A stretch of DNA of 64,000 nt from Sesamum alatum (lineage: Eukaryota; Streptophyta; Magnoliopsida; Lamiales; Pedaliaceae): positions 22,410,046-22,474,045 of the forward strand of contig JACGWO010000007.1 in assembly GCA_034509735.1 (NCBI GenBank), written 5' to 3'. Under the pieces are notes generated by a model that saw only the letters and a program-made list of their open reading frames with translations, had not been told where the DNA came from and made no database searches. Numbering within the stretch: position 1 is the first letter of the stretch; each line of letters opens with the position of its first letter. Shown piece by piece: positions 1 to 11,822 of the stretch. Position numbers and translations under genes: made by a program.

Positions 1-1065
1 GAACCCAGTCCGTTAAAATTTGACCCCAGAGGTGTGTTAATTTCATTTATGTAATAGGAAGAAGTTGGACTTCTTTCCTAAAATAAGCATGGCCGAAAAT
101 TGCCACCTTGGAGGGAGCAAAAATCAGCCATGTTGGATGCTAGGTGTTAGTTGACTTGTCTCTTTTGGTAAGAGACAAATCAACTCCAATCCAGCCCTTC
201 ACTTTTTTTATGATTTGATCATACCTTAAAAGTTGGTAGGCTTGATTGAAGAATTGATGGTGATTGATTGGGATGTTCTAGACATCCTTGGATGAACCTA
301 GACACATTCCAATAATCACATTAATTATGTATATATATGATATATTAACACCTATTGATGATCAATTTTCATTATTCATCTTTTTCTAGGCAAAAGATGA
401 AAACTCTGCATACACTCTCTCACTCTCTCTACTCTCAAAACCCTCTTTGTTGCTTCATTGTTCTATGATCAATTGAAGGACAAAGTAAGATCAAGAAGGA
501 ATACTAATTTAATAGTGTAATCTCTTCTTTGATTTCATCCTCTAGATCCGTTTTTTCTAGCAAGAAAAAACGAGATCTCTCCCGGTGTGGTGTGGACTAC
601 ATTAGAGGGTCTCTACGTTGGGACCTTGCGTGGACGAACAACAGGAGGAATCAATGCGTGTAGCCGATCAAAATACAAAATTGAGAAAGGTATTTTCGAT
701 TTATATATATGCCCTCAGTTTCTTCTTTATTCTATAGCCACGAGCGCTTATTTATTTTATATATGTTTATATTCTGCATTTATACACCGATAGCCTGGGA
801 ACGTTCAAGGGAACACCCCTTGAATGCGATTTAAATTATTTTACTCCGCAAGTTTTTATCTTCACCGCGCTTCCGTCGCATTCCCGGACCGATTCGCTTT
901 CCTTCACAAATATGCGTATTTAGTATTGATACATCCTACATCGAAGTCCCGGTTGAGCACCCAAGGGAACACCCTTTGGGATTTTACGATTATGCTATTT
1001 AAATTTTAATTTACCGCATTCTCACGCTTCCGCTGGCGCTTTCGGGCGGATCCACTTGTCCTTCA
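1..1065 (+). repeat. A-family LTR, 3' part (A0), left end outside window
   Basis: This is the downstream half of an A-family LTR. It starts in the AT-rich middle and ends in GGCGGATCCACTTGTCCTTCA, the A-family terminus. It has the family's CT-rich stretch, the tctagcaag / gtgtggtgtgga segment (about 556-597), and the sequence after the donor-like site near 690. It resembles A3 more than A1 or A2. It sits in the 5' LTR of element G; AGTTG at 1066-1070 is the expected downstream target duplication, but its partner lies outside the window. Whether it is a solo LTR or the 3' LTR of a full element cannot be told. Confidence 0.85.
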
Positions 1066-1815
1066 AGTTGAAGCTAGTTAAGGAGGAGTTTCAACTCCTT
1101 CACAAATGTACATGATATGCACGACCATGAGCTGATTTGTGGGTGGTTTTCTATTGCTATTATTTTTAGTGGATGTGCTAGAAGTGTGTGTATGCGAAAG
1201 TTGGCTTGGAGGTTAATTTTGTAGGTGATTTTTTGAACACCTTCTACATACACAAAAAAAAAAAATAAATAAATAAAATAAAATTGCTTGACATTTACAC
1301 ACTAACTTACTTCATTTTTGCTGGAGCTTTTAGGCCAAAATCACTCTGAAAATTCTCTCTTTCAGTGTTCATAATTCTTAGAGAAGATTGAACAAAACAT
1401 TCCAAGGTACACTAATTGATAGTGCTTTCTTTGGGATTGTTTCTTCTTCTTTGTTTCTATTTTTTCTATCTAGTAATAGAGTAGAAATAAATCCCCAAGT
1501 GTGGTGTGGAACGCATTAGTGCAGTTCTACATTGAGTTCTCAAGTGGACGAACGAAGAAGGAAATGAAAGGAACAACGAACGAACCTGTTCCACATAAAT
1601 GAACAAAGGTTAGTTTCCATTTATATTTTATGTACCTTTTTTCTTTTCCTCGAAGCCACATGTCCAGCATGTTTTCTTTTGTTATTTATGCTTTGACAAA
1701 CACCGAACGCCCGGGACCTTTAAAGGAAACACCCTTTTGAATCCGGTTTAAATTATGCCTTAAATTTAGGTTTTTACGCTTCCGTTGCGTTTTCGGGCCG
1801 TACATGATTCTTTCA
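1066..1815 (+). repeat. 5' LTR of element G (E family), 3' portion
   Basis: The R/U5 part of an E-family LTR. It matches the reverse complement of the E1 LTR at 57250-57900, including the CACTA-ATTGA-TAGTG hairpin (1410-1424), the gtgtggtgtggaa segment, and the terminus GATTCTTTCA at 1815. A PBS follows two bases later, so this is a 5' LTR. The upstream part was displaced by A0. A simple A-rich tract (about 1253-1283) lies within it. The donor-like AAAG-GTTAG is at 1609-1610. Confidence 0.85.
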
Positions 1816-1816
1816 G

Positions 1817-1832
1817 TGGTATCAGAGCCCGG
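1817..1832 (+). promoter_or_regulatory. Primer-binding site of G
   Basis: TGGTATCAGAGCCCGG begins two bases after the LTR end. It matches the initiator-tRNA-Met type of PBS used by plant Ty1/copia elements and fixes the LTR/leader boundary. Confidence 0.9.
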
Positions 1833-2069
1833 TTTGGTATTGTGGCTTTAAGGATTTACATGTTATAATGTATAAAGCATCTACAACAGGTTTAAAACGC
1901 TTTGGGAAAGCATGTTTTACGGTTTTTTCTAGTATGATTGTATGTATGAAAATATGTGTTAATTTTGCTTTTGAAATTATGGATATCCATGCATTTTATG
2001 AGAATTTGATTTTTCTGTAAATGCATGTTTATATTTTGGTTTTACAGCAGAAATTTTAAAAAAAAAATC

Positions 2070-2313
2070 AAAAAACGTTCAGCAGTCGTCTGCTTGCTGC
2101 TGCCTGTCGGCCGGTCACTAGACCAACAAGAAGGCAGGCAGGGCGCGAGCGCGGGCAGTTGCCCGCGCCCGATGCTTGGGGCGCGTGCCCACTGGTCGTG
2201 CATGCTGGCGGGCAGTGTAGGCAGGCATCCTGCACGCGGGCTTCCGCCCGTGCGTGCGCTGCGCACGGGCGGCTAACCGTCGGCCGGTCTGGGATGTCTG
2301 GGCACCGTTTTTC
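2070..2313 (+). other. GC-rich leader island of G
   Basis: About 240 bases of very GC-rich sequence in an otherwise T/A-rich leader, opened by AAAAAACGTTC and closed by CACCGTTTTTCG, so the ends could pair. Open frames on both strands here (about 70-80 codons) come from base composition and show no copia motif. Comparable islands occur in every leader copy in the window. Confidence 0.7.
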
Positions 2314-3015
2314 GTAAAAAATTCAATTTTTTTTATTTCTGTTGTTTTCTGAATGTAAATAATTTTGGCATATTTTAATTTTAGTTGAATTGAATTTTTC
2401 TAAAATTATTTTTGATGTCTTAGATTATTTTGGAAATGGTTTCTAAACTAAAATTGTGTATACATTGGATGTATGGGTGATATCCATTTTTTCAATTGCA
2501 TTAGTAGTGTATTATTTTCTACACTTAATTATGTTTAAGGTTAGATATTGGATATCTTGTAATAAATGCATGGAATGTATATATTTGTTAGCATATTTAT
2601 ATTTGATATAAATGTGCTTTGTTGTTGTTGTTTATTTAATGAACAATAAGGATGATCATAAGCCCTTTTTAGCCTATGTATGGTTTAATTATTGTTGGAT
2701 GAAGCTGCGTGCCTCTTTGTTTTTTTTTCTCTATATCGTTTTTAGCCTTGTAATAATAAGGCGTTCTTTGTCTCGATTAATGTACTTCCCCCGACTTATG
2801 ATTGGGGTTTCTTTTAAGTTGTAATGATTGTAGATTAGGTTGTGAGCATTTATTTTATTGAATGTAAGCTTCCAAGGAGCTGAAGATCCGGTGGACGGAG
2901 CCCTTGATGGAAGGTCAAGAAGAACAAAGGAGGAACTTTTACAAGGCCCCATTAGAATGATAATGGGATGTAAATATTGTAATAGTATAGGCCTACCCTA
3001 GTTTGACCATAGATA

Positions 3016-3533
3016 TCAAAGCCTATGATAGGCGTGTGGATCCTCCCGGGAGGAGCGCGAATGCGGAAGCGTGGTATAATAAAAATTGCAAGAATTTAAA
3101 ACATGCCATAAAATTAATTAAACGTAAACGTTCAAGGGGTGTTCCCTTGAACATCCCGGGCATTCGGTGTATCTCATGAACAAAACAAAGAAAGAAAATC
3201 ATGGAGGCCGTAGGGTTGAAAAACCAACACCAACAAAATGAGAAAACCTACCCGGTTGTCGTTTTGTCTTTGAGCCGCTACTTGCGTTGTTCCCCATTTT
3301 GCTCCAAGATCTGGCATTCAGGCCCTCTAAATCGTACACGCAATCCGTCCACGTATCTTGATCCTCGTGCTAGCAAAAAACCAAGTGTATATTATTTGGA
3401 GAGGACGGATCGATCAAACGCTATGAGTTAACGTGATCAACCCTCCTTAAGTTCAATTGTATGAAACAAAAGAACAAAGTATATTTCTTGGGAAAGAGGA
3501 AGAGTGGCCGAGAGGGAGAGGAGAGATATGAGT

Positions 3534-3567
<34 letters not shown>

Positions 3568-4983
3568 GAATTTCATCATCTTTCCACAAGTGAAGGGCTA
3601 GGAGTATATATAGAGGAAGAATCCATTCCTCTTCAAACTCCAACTCTTGGAAGACTATTTTGACTAGGATTTTGACCTAGTCAAAGTCCTAGTGAAAGTA
3701 GCTTTTTGATTTGGTCAAACCAATCCTAGCCATCTATCTCAACCATCCATTTATTTTATGGAATATTTAAATCTTATTTAAATAATCCATAGGGCAAGAA
3801 ATAAATAAAATAAATAGTAATATTTATTTTAAGCCCTTTTCAATAAATTCTAATAAATTCAATTTATTAGTTAAATTCCTTTTCATCCAATTAAAGGAAT
3901 TAATTTTTCCAAAAAAAAGAAAGATCCGATTAAATCTAATTTAATCGTCCCATCTCACTCCAAATATTTAATTCGAAATTAAATATGTTATGTATGTGGA
4001 TTCTGTGTGACTCTTTAGGTTCACCTTCAACTAGACTTGCTCGAATTCCTAGAATCCGTCCGTTACCATGGGTGGCCGTCTAGCAATGGTCCATGGCACT
4101 AGAGACTAGGTGAATATGCGTGGGGGTGAACATTTAGGCTCTATAGTACATTTATCCTTCTGCCTACGGTCTCACCACTTAAGGTCTAGGGCACGGAAAT
4201 GCAGGTACCCATCATGGACCTAAGTGTCGGCTTGCCCTACACTAAACGCCACAGGGAATCCTTCCCTTCTGTTCAGTTACTGTGGCCACAGATTTAGGGA
4301 CAAGACTCAGAGCATAGTGAGATGCTACTGTCAGCGCTTTGACAAGAGACAGATCCTTTCTTGGAAATTACTATCACATTGCACTAGATATGGCTTATGA
4401 CTACTCAGTAACTATGACTTGGTAACATCTCACCATACCTAAGATACAGACACGATGTACAGGTATACTCAGCAATTCCTCAAGTCCAAGGATTAACCTG
4501 TACCGTTGAAACAGAGAACTCAAGTCATACCTATCTGACCCTACTCAAGCTCCTCCGTAAGATGGTTCCCACGAGTCACCTCAGTCAGCTGCTCCTTAGC
4601 CAGCTGACCTACTAACACTGCATAGACGACCCTCGTCAACCGTCGATGAAACACGACAGCAGATGCTTAGTGCAAGCCTCAAGTGGATTCTCGATACCCA
4701 TTTCTCGAGATTCCTTGACTTGGAGATTTTCAGACTGATTCGGCGAAACTGATTTCATGAACCTACCTTCAAGCGTAGTTCCAGTTCCCAAAATGTGATC
4801 TTAGTCTATGGGCTTTGTTTGTGCAGTGAATAGTTATAAAGTAGTAAATTGCACATAGACAAAGTATGAGCCAGATGAACATAACTTTTCTCATTCATCA
4901 AGGTTTATTAAAACTCTGAAATTGTTCAGACATAGGTTACAATTCGCTTAATAAAATTGGCTTCATGGTCACCTATTCTAACA
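3016..4983 (-). repeat. C-family solo LTR (C3)
   Basis: Complete C-family LTR on the minus strand, inserted in G's leader. AGATA occurs at 3011-3015 and 4984-4988. Its outer end reads ACCTATTCTAACA (4971-4983); the inner end has drifted to TCAAAG instead of TGAAAG. It carries a TATA-like stretch (about 3604-3613, minus) and a GT microsatellite (about 3536-3563) just downstream in LTR orientation. The conserved CCATGG block is at about 4061-4111. With no internal region and matching TSDs, it is a solo LTR left by LTR-LTR recombination. Confidence 0.92.
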
Positions 4984-5018
4984 AGATACATTGCAGGCTC
5001 AGAGGATCACTTAGGAAT

Positions 5019-5290
5019 GGGGAAAAATGCAAGAAACCCCTTTGTGATATTGCAAATGAGCAAATTACCCCCCTATGCAAAAATTAATAGCAATTTACCC
5101 CCTTGTGTTTCTAAAAATGAAGCAATTTACCCCCCTGTGTTTTTCAAAATGAAGCAATTTACCTCCTGGGCTAGGGGGGTAAATTGCTTCATTTTGAAAA
5201 ATATAGGGGGGTAAATTACTATTTTTTTCACAAGGGGGTAATTTGCTCATTTACAATATCACAGGGGGGTAAATTGTATTAAACCCCTTT
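5019..5290. mobile_element. Fold-back / MITE-like palindromic element
   Basis: About 270 bases that are nearly one inverted repeat: the left half carries repeated GCAATTTACCCCC units and the right half carries GGGGGTAAATTGC, centred near 5165-5175. Arms are about 120 bases. GGAAT flanks it (5014-5018 and 5291-5295) and extends to 8 or 9 bases with one mismatch (CTTAGGAAT / CTTTGGAAT). Removing it restores the leader sequence seen at 16745-16765 in D. An 8-9-base duplication with long inverted termini would suit a hAT- or Mutator-type non-autonomous element, but the class is uncertain. It encodes nothing. Confidence 0.75.
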
Positions 5291-6048
5291 GGAATAGGCT
5301 TGTGATCATCCTAACAGGGGCATGCTAGGCTTGTTTTGCCTGTGCTTAAGTTTTTTATGCTTTGATGTACGATGTGTTTGGAATGCATCTTATTACATTA
5401 TATGTATGAATCTGGAGCATGCAAAATACTAATAATGATGAGGTCTCGGTCTTAAGAAAATGATTAACTCTCACTTGGATGGTCCAAGTAAATATTAAGC
5501 CCAAAATGGAATTAAATCAAATGGTTTGATTATTCCAAGCGTTCCATCCGTAATAATATAATGAGGAAGCTACTTTCATCTAAAGCATGGCCTCACGAGT
5601 CGTGGCACGTTTTGGAATGAAAGAGAGCTGCATTACTATTACGAACAAAGAAATATGCTTCGTTTTCCTATCTCACGAGTCGTGGGGAGCTACAGTTGAG
5701 ATATGGTTTGGTTGATGGGTCGGGCCTAACGTCGAAGTAAGATGATTCGCTTGGAGTCCTCGGAATTATGTGAAAGAGGTGAGGTAAAACATCTTGGGAA
5801 TCTCATTGATGATAATGGTATTGGATACCTCCCACAAAGCTTTTTCTATGTGAATCGTAAAACTGGGACATGGAGAATTGCGTTTGTGGATCCCAAGCCC
5901 ACTAGGAAATGATTTCCCGAAACCCCACTCGAGAGTGGTGGGCTTTTGTCGAAATAGTGGGAGGGTTATTGACTAAAAAGACCATGTCATAAACTTGAAT
6001 TAATATTACAATTCGTTTGCTAATTTCTGCTTTATATTTTGAATGTAG

Positions 6049-6273
6049 ATGTCTAATAATCCATTATCTATGATTATGGAGACAAAGACATTCAATGGAA
6101 CGAACTACAATGATTGGATGTGTAATATGAGGATTTTCCTAGATTATGAAAACCAAGCTTATATTCTAGATCAGCCATTGCCCGAAACCTTGTCGAAGGG
6201 TTTCTCGCCCGAAGAACGTTTGACGTTCGAAAAATGGCATGAGGATGACCGCAAGGTACACAACATCAGTTAG
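6049..6273 (+). pseudogene. gag: G gag, N-terminal fragment
   Basis: The first 74 codons of a copia-type gag. The product opens MSNNPLSMIMETKTFNG and contains NGTNYNDWM and a PEERLTFEKWHEDDRKV segment, matching gag of A2 (MSKNPLTMILETNKFNG, same order). The ATG directly follows GAATGTAG, the acceptor-like site. The frame ends where homology stops at 6274; the following bases belong to F. Capsid-like centre, zinc knuckle and all pol domains are missing, so it is non-functional. Confidence 0.9.
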
Positions 6274-6274
6274 G

Positions 6275-6375
6275 TTCTGGAATTCTAAGACCATCTTAAG
6301 ATTTCACAGTCAATTTGGGTAGTTGGTTCCATTTAATAAGCCTCTTAGTAATGTATTTGGTGGATACTTAGACAT
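6275..6375 (-). pseudogene. gag: F gag, N-terminal fragment
   Basis: Read on the minus strand, ATG at 6375-6373 is followed by about 100 bases that match the start of B1 gag at 46301-46400 almost base for base (ATGTCTAAG...CCACCAAA...). It is cut off at 6275, where G's gag begins in the opposite orientation. It already differs from a clean gag frame, as B1 does. Nothing of F's pol survives in the window. Confidence 0.85.
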
Positions 6376-6736
6376 TCACAATATATAAAGCAGAAAATAA
6401 TAAGTAGAATGAAGTAATATTTAAGTTTAAGACTCGGTCATTAGTCCTTAACTTCTCCCACTATTTCTATGAAAATCCATAACTCTCAAACGGGATTTTG
6501 GGAATCGGATTCCTAGTAGTGGAATCCACAAACGAACTTCTCCATACCCTGCTTTGACGACTGGCATGGAAACAGCCTTGTGGGAGGCATTCTATATCAT
6601 TCTCATCCAACGAGATTCCCATGATACTTTGCCTCACCTTTTTACGTGATCCCGAGGACTCCATGCGAATCACGTTATTCAGGCGTTAGTCCCAACCCAA
6701 TCAACCGAATCATAGCCGTTACTGCTACCCACATGA
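6376..6736 (-). mobile_element. Element F leader, gag-proximal part
   Basis: Leader of the minus-strand B-family element F, collinear with B1 at about 45960-46300 (minus orientation here). It ends in CCACATGA, inside the first leader palindrome, where E1 inserted. CATGA (6732-6736) repeats at 59482-59486 on the far side of E1. No gene is present. Confidence 0.88.
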
Positions 6737-8599
6737 TAAAAGAATCTGGTACGGCCCGGGAACCCAAAGCAACACTATCAATTAGTGATCTTTAGAATGT
6801 TTTAAGTTCTTTTCTTGTAAAAGAAAAGAATACTTAGAGATAAATTTCAGAGATGGTTTTTGGCTAAAATCTCCAGCAAAAATTGAAGCAAACTAGTGTA
6901 TTTTTGTGTAGTGAATTTTATGTGTAAGTAAGAATTTTTGAATTCAAAATTCAACTTCCATCAAAAATCCTCCAAGGCTAACTTCCACATATACACTATT
7001 ATAGCACAAGTATCACCCATGATGGCACATGGAGAACCACCTACACATGCACCTCACATGGCCTATACACATATAGGAGAAAGCTCCAAATTCTCCTACA
7101 ACATGCTTCAACTTGTATAAGATGTGGACTTGAATTCCATGCTTTTGGACTTTATTAATCTAATTAAATTAAAGTCCAAACAAGAATCATTGGGAATTAA
7201 TTAATATAATTAATCTCAATGCAATTGAATCCCAATAGTTTATTTAATCCAATAAAATAAACATAAGTCCAAATTAAGAATAATGATCCAATCAATTATT
7301 CTAGGCAAAACCCAATAAATTAATCCAATTAATTTAAAGGTTCTTAGTCCAAAATTAACTAATCTAATTAATTAATCTTGGACCATCCATTAAATGGATT
7401 TCCCAATATATGATCCAATCATTTATTTTCTCTCTTGAATAAATTTAATCCAATTAAATTTCTTCGCTTCTTCTAGAATTAATTCCATCAAATCCAAAGT
7501 GATTTGTGTGTGACTCATTAAGTTCACCCTCAGCTAGACTTGGGCTTGTGTCCAACACAATTGATCAATTAAATCTAATTTAATTAACTATTTTTTCAAT
7601 TAACCCTTAATCGAAAATATGCCCGTCACCATGGGTGGCTGTCTAGCAATGGTCCATGGCACTAGAGACTAGGTGAATGTTGGTGTGAACATTTAGGCTC
7701 CCGAGTTCCATACGAGTATAGTCCTTCCATCATCCGTCTCCCGGTCTAAGTCTAGGGCATGGAATTGGGCGTCGGTTCCCATCGTGGACTAGACAACTAT
7801 GCTCAATAACTCGAGACACGTTTTCTCTATTGATCAACGTAGGAAACCATTCCCAACTCGACCAATTGCTATGGTCACAGACTTAAAGAGCTTAAACTGT
7901 CTCAGAGCGCATAGGAGACTCGACTGTCATATTCTGACAGGTGACGAATCATATCTTGGAATCTACCGTCCTCATACATATTCCGACTACACTGGATAAT
8001 GCTTATGATAAACGTATCCCAGATACGGACATCTCTTGCCAGACCCTAGATACAACCTTCATATGCGTGTGACTGCCATGATTCCTCAAGTCCGAGGACT
8101 AATCTCGTACTATCAGAGCCGGGAATTCCAGTCATACCGCCCAAGCCTCCAAGGGTTCCATATGACGATTCCCGCGAGTCAGTTCAGTCAGCTGACACCC
8201 TTGTCAACTAACCCGCTAATATTGCATAGACGTCCAATGTCTATCGCCTATGAAACACGACACTCATCCAATGAATGCAATCCTTAATGCAAGTCACTAT
8301 AGGACCCTCGATGCCCTGTCTCGAGGTCCTTGACTTGGAACATTTCAGACCAACCCTCAGAAGTTGGTTTCATAGCTGCCATCCAATGCGCAACCCAACT
8401 ACATGGGTTATACAATTAGTCTGTGCGCATTTGCTGTGATGTTAAAACGCCATTTAACGTACTTAGTAAGCACAACAAACACATACTGCCAAGGATGAAT
8501 ACTTAATATATTCATCGAGTCAATATTACTTTAGTAAAGATTGCTAAATAGAACCCAAAACCGCCAATCCAATTGGCTTTCTGGTCACCTATTCTAACA
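6737..8599 (-). repeat. E1 3' LTR (with internal deletion)
   Basis: It runs from TAAAAGAATC at 6737 to CTATTCTAACA at 8599. Compared with the 5' LTR (57250-59481, 2232 bases) it is 1863 bases; about 370 bases between the terminal 25 bases and the R/U5 hairpin region are missing, the break lying near 6760-6765. This deletion removed the donor-like site and the gtgtggtgtgg segment from this copy. The CCATGG block is at about 7624-7673. Confidence 0.9.
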
Positions 8600-8610
8600 A
8601 TCTCCCACTT
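8600..8610 (-). promoter_or_regulatory. Polypurine tract of E1
   Basis: On the minus strand AAGTGGGAGAT abuts the 3' LTR. The same tract precedes the 3' LTRs of A1, A2 and D, so it is the plus-strand primer of this group. Confidence 0.85.
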
Positions 8611-9300
8611 GACCTAAAGCCAATCACTCATGTCGCTCAAACTTATCTGAGCATGAGTAATCTATGATATCCGGCTCGATCTCATGGGTCTACCTTATGT
8701 CTACCAAGATGATGCGGTCCATTCGTACCTCTTCATACCATTTCTCCAAGCAGATGGTACTATCTAAGAATTTTCCTAGATCCGTGATGAGATCTCGGTC
8801 CTTTAGCTTGCGCTACAGCCATGTTGTTATCCTCCAAGGTAACTACTGGCTTCGCCGTGCTAGGCACCACACTCAACCATTGGATGTGGTTTTTCATCCA
8901 AACCACTATCTGGAGCAACTTCTAAAGTTACCATACATTCAACTTTCATGGTTCGTCATGGTATCCCGCTTGAAAGCTTTCCAAGCCACCACCTTACCAT
9001 TAAGCCTGAATATATGTTCATACTGAGACTAGATATTGTTCACATTATACTGGAAGCTAGTATCGCTATAGCCTTCCAGAATCAACTCTCCATAGAATGT
9101 GCATGAAGAACACTTCTTTAATCCTTATTCAGGTATTAAAGACTATTCTCAACAGCAGTCTACTGCCTCCTCGGTACACACCCGATTTTCTGTCGTTACG
9201 CCCAAAGCATACACAACATCAGTTCCAATGCACCAGAAAACATACTCATGTTGCCTATGGCAAAGACGTAGGGGATGTCAAACATCTAAGCTTCCTCATC
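8611..9300 (-). pseudogene. pol: E1 RNase H remnant
   Basis: Minus-strand sequence collinear with the RNase H region of A1 (24314-24999) and D (54400-55017), including the stretch for the SSRSKHI-like segment (8777-8809) and the segment just upstream of RH (about 9250-9290). It is broken by stops and indels in every frame. Only nucleotide and piecewise protein similarity identifies it. Confidence 0.75.
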
Positions 9301-9860
9301 AGTCAACCTTGACTGAGTCTGGACAGCTTTACCCTACATATAGGAATCCAATTCCTTTCATGGAGAATTGCCGTGAACAATGTTCGTGTTTCAGTGTTTC
9401 CTAACATCTTAACTTCATTCCAAATGAATAAGATGTTACACACTTTAAACACTAGGAACACAACTAAACTCCCACTGGCCCTCAAGCTCGTTACTGATCG
9501 AGCCATACCCCGTATGAACTCATCCAAAACAAATATTCCAGTTACATGGAGTTTCAAACCTAGCTTGAATTCCTTGTAGAATCACACGACTCCAAGCCAC
9601 TAATTCAATCCAATGTCCAATATTGCTTCTCCTTATGTCTTTTAGATTATAATCTAATTGACTGGACTGACCCAAAAACCTGTACCTCTCAGGTATCTAG
9701 GATATTCTGGTCATCCTTAGGAGAACTGGAATATAGTCAGTAGGAAAACTTGATTACAAATGATGTTTGATATATCGTACTGAGGTGTCGCTCTACTTGA
9801 TTCCTCAAGGAGCTACTCCTCACACTGGTTATCCTCTGAAATCTAATTTCCTTAGGACAA
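9301..9860 (-). pseudogene. pol: E1 reverse transcriptase remnant, RT core missing
   Basis: The 3' part reads, in pieces, like KMLGNTETRTLFT, matching KMLGTTKAWLSTQF of A1 just after YVDD; the YVDD codons themselves are gone. The segment for W-N-I-C-F-x-E-F lies at about 9515-9545, and immediately upstream the sequence jumps to the region before RT (RFLG...QLD, about 9640-9700). About 110 residues that a copia RT should have here, including the first catalytic aspartate, are absent. The same gap occurs in A1, A2 and D. Confidence 0.7.
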
Positions 9861-10600
9861 CACATAAACCTGTGCGAACCTTGTTTGCCTCCCACTAGTC
9901 CCTTGACGTATGCAAGACCATCCTACATACTCAAGTACTTTGCAGGATACAGGCTTGCCATGCCATATCCAATATGGTGACTGGGCCACGATCTTTAGAA
10001 AGTGCCATATTTTACAACTTGGCCACTGTCTTATGAACACGCCCAGATGGGCCAAGGTAGTTCAGTGAAACACCGATCGAACCATGTCCAACAAGGTTTG
10101 ATTCCTCCCTTATCAGAGACGCTGTTCAATTGTGGCGCTTCAGGGAGAATTCCATTGAGTGAGAATTCCGTTCTCATTTAGATACATCAAGAGCTCCCAC
10201 TAAATACACACCACTCGATCCAATCGAAGGTTAATTTTGCAACCAGTTCGGTTCCCACTTCAAATCTAATTCCCTGAACCTTCCAAAGGTCCTTAGACTT
10301 GTGAACCCTCTTCTAGTCTTGTGTATTCAGTGACCCACAGATGTCTGACTGGATCCAATCCAACAGATCACTAGCAAGCATACTTTATCCTACAAAGAGC
10401 TTCTTGGCCATCTTCCTGCTCAGGAAGGACTGGCAAGCTAGCAGGCTCAAATTGTGTATTTCTAGACTCCTTGAATCTACTACCCTCCTTATCCTACCTA
10501 GAGGAATGTGATCTAGCTTTTCATGCGAAATCTGTGAGTTTATCTTGATTATCCATTTCATTATTTGTTTTGAGCGTTCATAATCTAATTATGGGATAGT
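9861..10600 (-). pseudogene. pol: E1 integrase remnant
   Basis: Minus-strand sequence collinear with A1 integrase (22741-23646). The HGKPxSxK-like motif is recognisable at about 9940-9965, the segment before the catalytic Glu near 10090-10160, and the N-terminal zinc-binding part near 10530-10560 is barely traceable. No open frame exceeds about 70 codons. It is non-functional. Confidence 0.7.
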
Positions 10601-11822
10601 ATTGAAACAATTATGCAAACAACCTAGCAGACAAGAATAACCATTCTTTGTCAAATAAACGAAACTTTCATTGATCAAAAATATGTAATCCTTATTGTCC
10701 AACAATAGAAAAACATAATTTGATCATGCTAGGTTACATAATTGTGACCAATCAACTCTATCCTAACATGATCACTAATAGTTAAGCCTTACTAGTCCTA
10801 TAGCTTCTATGGCAATAGCCCAGCCATTGCCTAGCTTTAGAACCATCTTCGTCTTAGCCTTTTACTCCTTTCCATCACCTGCAAACCATTTGCAGATATG
10901 AGCTCTAAAGCTGGTATCCAATACCCAAGAGTAGAATAATAATCATGTTAAAGCTCAAATCAAATGTACCTTGGTTGGAGAGGAGTTTAGGAAACTCCCT
11001 CTTCCAATGCCCCTTTTCATGGCAATATATGCAAACATCATTTACAATCCTTGACTGTCGAACCGCCTTTCTCTTTCCTTTCCCCATGCCAAGCATGGCA
11101 ACAGGAGCACTCTATGCGCTTGCAGCGGCTGATTCTGTCTTACCTTTCTTCCTCCTCCAGCGTCCGGCCCCTTTGCCTTTCGCTCTTGAGGTCGAAGCCT
11201 CCCCCACCAATACCAACGGCGCAGACTATTCAATCGTTGCCTCATATTGGACCAACATGTTCATCAACTCATGAAGATCTTTTTCAAGCCCATTCATGTT
11301 ATAGTTAACGATAAACGGGTCAAAAGAGGGAGAAAGAGACTGAAGGATCACGCGGATGTACGTTTCTTTTCCAAGATCAGCTCGGAGGTCTTTGAGCTTA
11401 TCCTTCTAGGGATAGCATCATCACTCCATGCTGGTGTACAGACGACCCTTCTGTCATCTTAGCCCCGAAAAATGCCTTCATCCCAGCATATCTAATATGC
11501 CGGTCCGGTACCGCATAAACATCTTTCATGCGGAGCATTATCGAGCTGACATCATCCAGCCGATCATACTGTTTCTGGATCTCATTAGTCATGGATGCCA
11601 GTATGATGCTGCGGACCTTGCGTTTGTCCTCCTGGCATTCATTGAACGTCAACGCTCTTTAGACGAGGACCCCTCCGGCAAGATCCGAGGAAGAGGCTTA
11701 TCCAAAATGTAAGCCTGGTTTTCGAAATCTAGGACAATCCTCAAATTTCATAGCCAATTATTATAGTTTGTTCCGTCAAATTTATTAGTCTCAAGAATTA
11801 CAGCGAGTGGATTCTTAGAAAT
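10601..11822 (-). pseudogene. gag-pro: E1 gag and protease remnant
   Basis: The protease part (about 10601-10935) is degenerate. A zinc-knuckle segment (about 10985-11045) reads VCIYCHEKGHWKREFPKLL: C-x2-C-x4-H is kept but the last cysteine is F. Upstream, 11050-11822 matches gag, with an 84-codon piece at 11398-11652 containing MTNEIQKQYDRLDD and DRHIRYAGMKAFFGAK, typical of this family. The start codon has become ATT (complement of 11820-11822). The acceptor-like AG just before it is intact. Confidence 0.82.

Larger units (their letters stand above)
1816..6274 (+). mobile_element. Element G, internal region (copia, truncated)
   Basis: Internal region of an E-family copia element: PBS, a long T-rich leader with one GC-rich island, and the first codons of gag, broken at 6274. 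Removing C3 (3016-4983) and the fold-back element (5019-5290) restores a leader collinear with those of A1, D and B1. Between 1833 and 6048 there is no gene. The closing inverted repeat of the leader domain survives at 2650-2665 and 5296-5311, and two copies of the 11-bp palindrome lie at 5594-5604 and 5674-5684. Nothing downstream of gag survives; the next base belongs to F on the other strand. Confidence 0.85.

Noticed and set aside
2025..2276. Open frames of 70-120 codons over GC-rich islands (also at 34345-34730, 42025-42250, 62863-63194, 63414-63724)
   Set aside because: They occur on both strands at once, are Ala/Arg/Pro-rich, differ between copies, and lie in leaders; GC-rich sequence simply lacks stops.
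4957..5214. 85-codon frame across the C3 end and fold-back element
   Set aside because: It starts inside the LTR, and its second half is the repeated GCAATTTACCCCC unit translated.
5674..5684. Leader palindromes as phage-type attachment sites or operators
   Set aside because: The context is a plant retrotransposon leader; no prokaryotic integrase or operon is present. Treated as a leader RNA/DNA motif.
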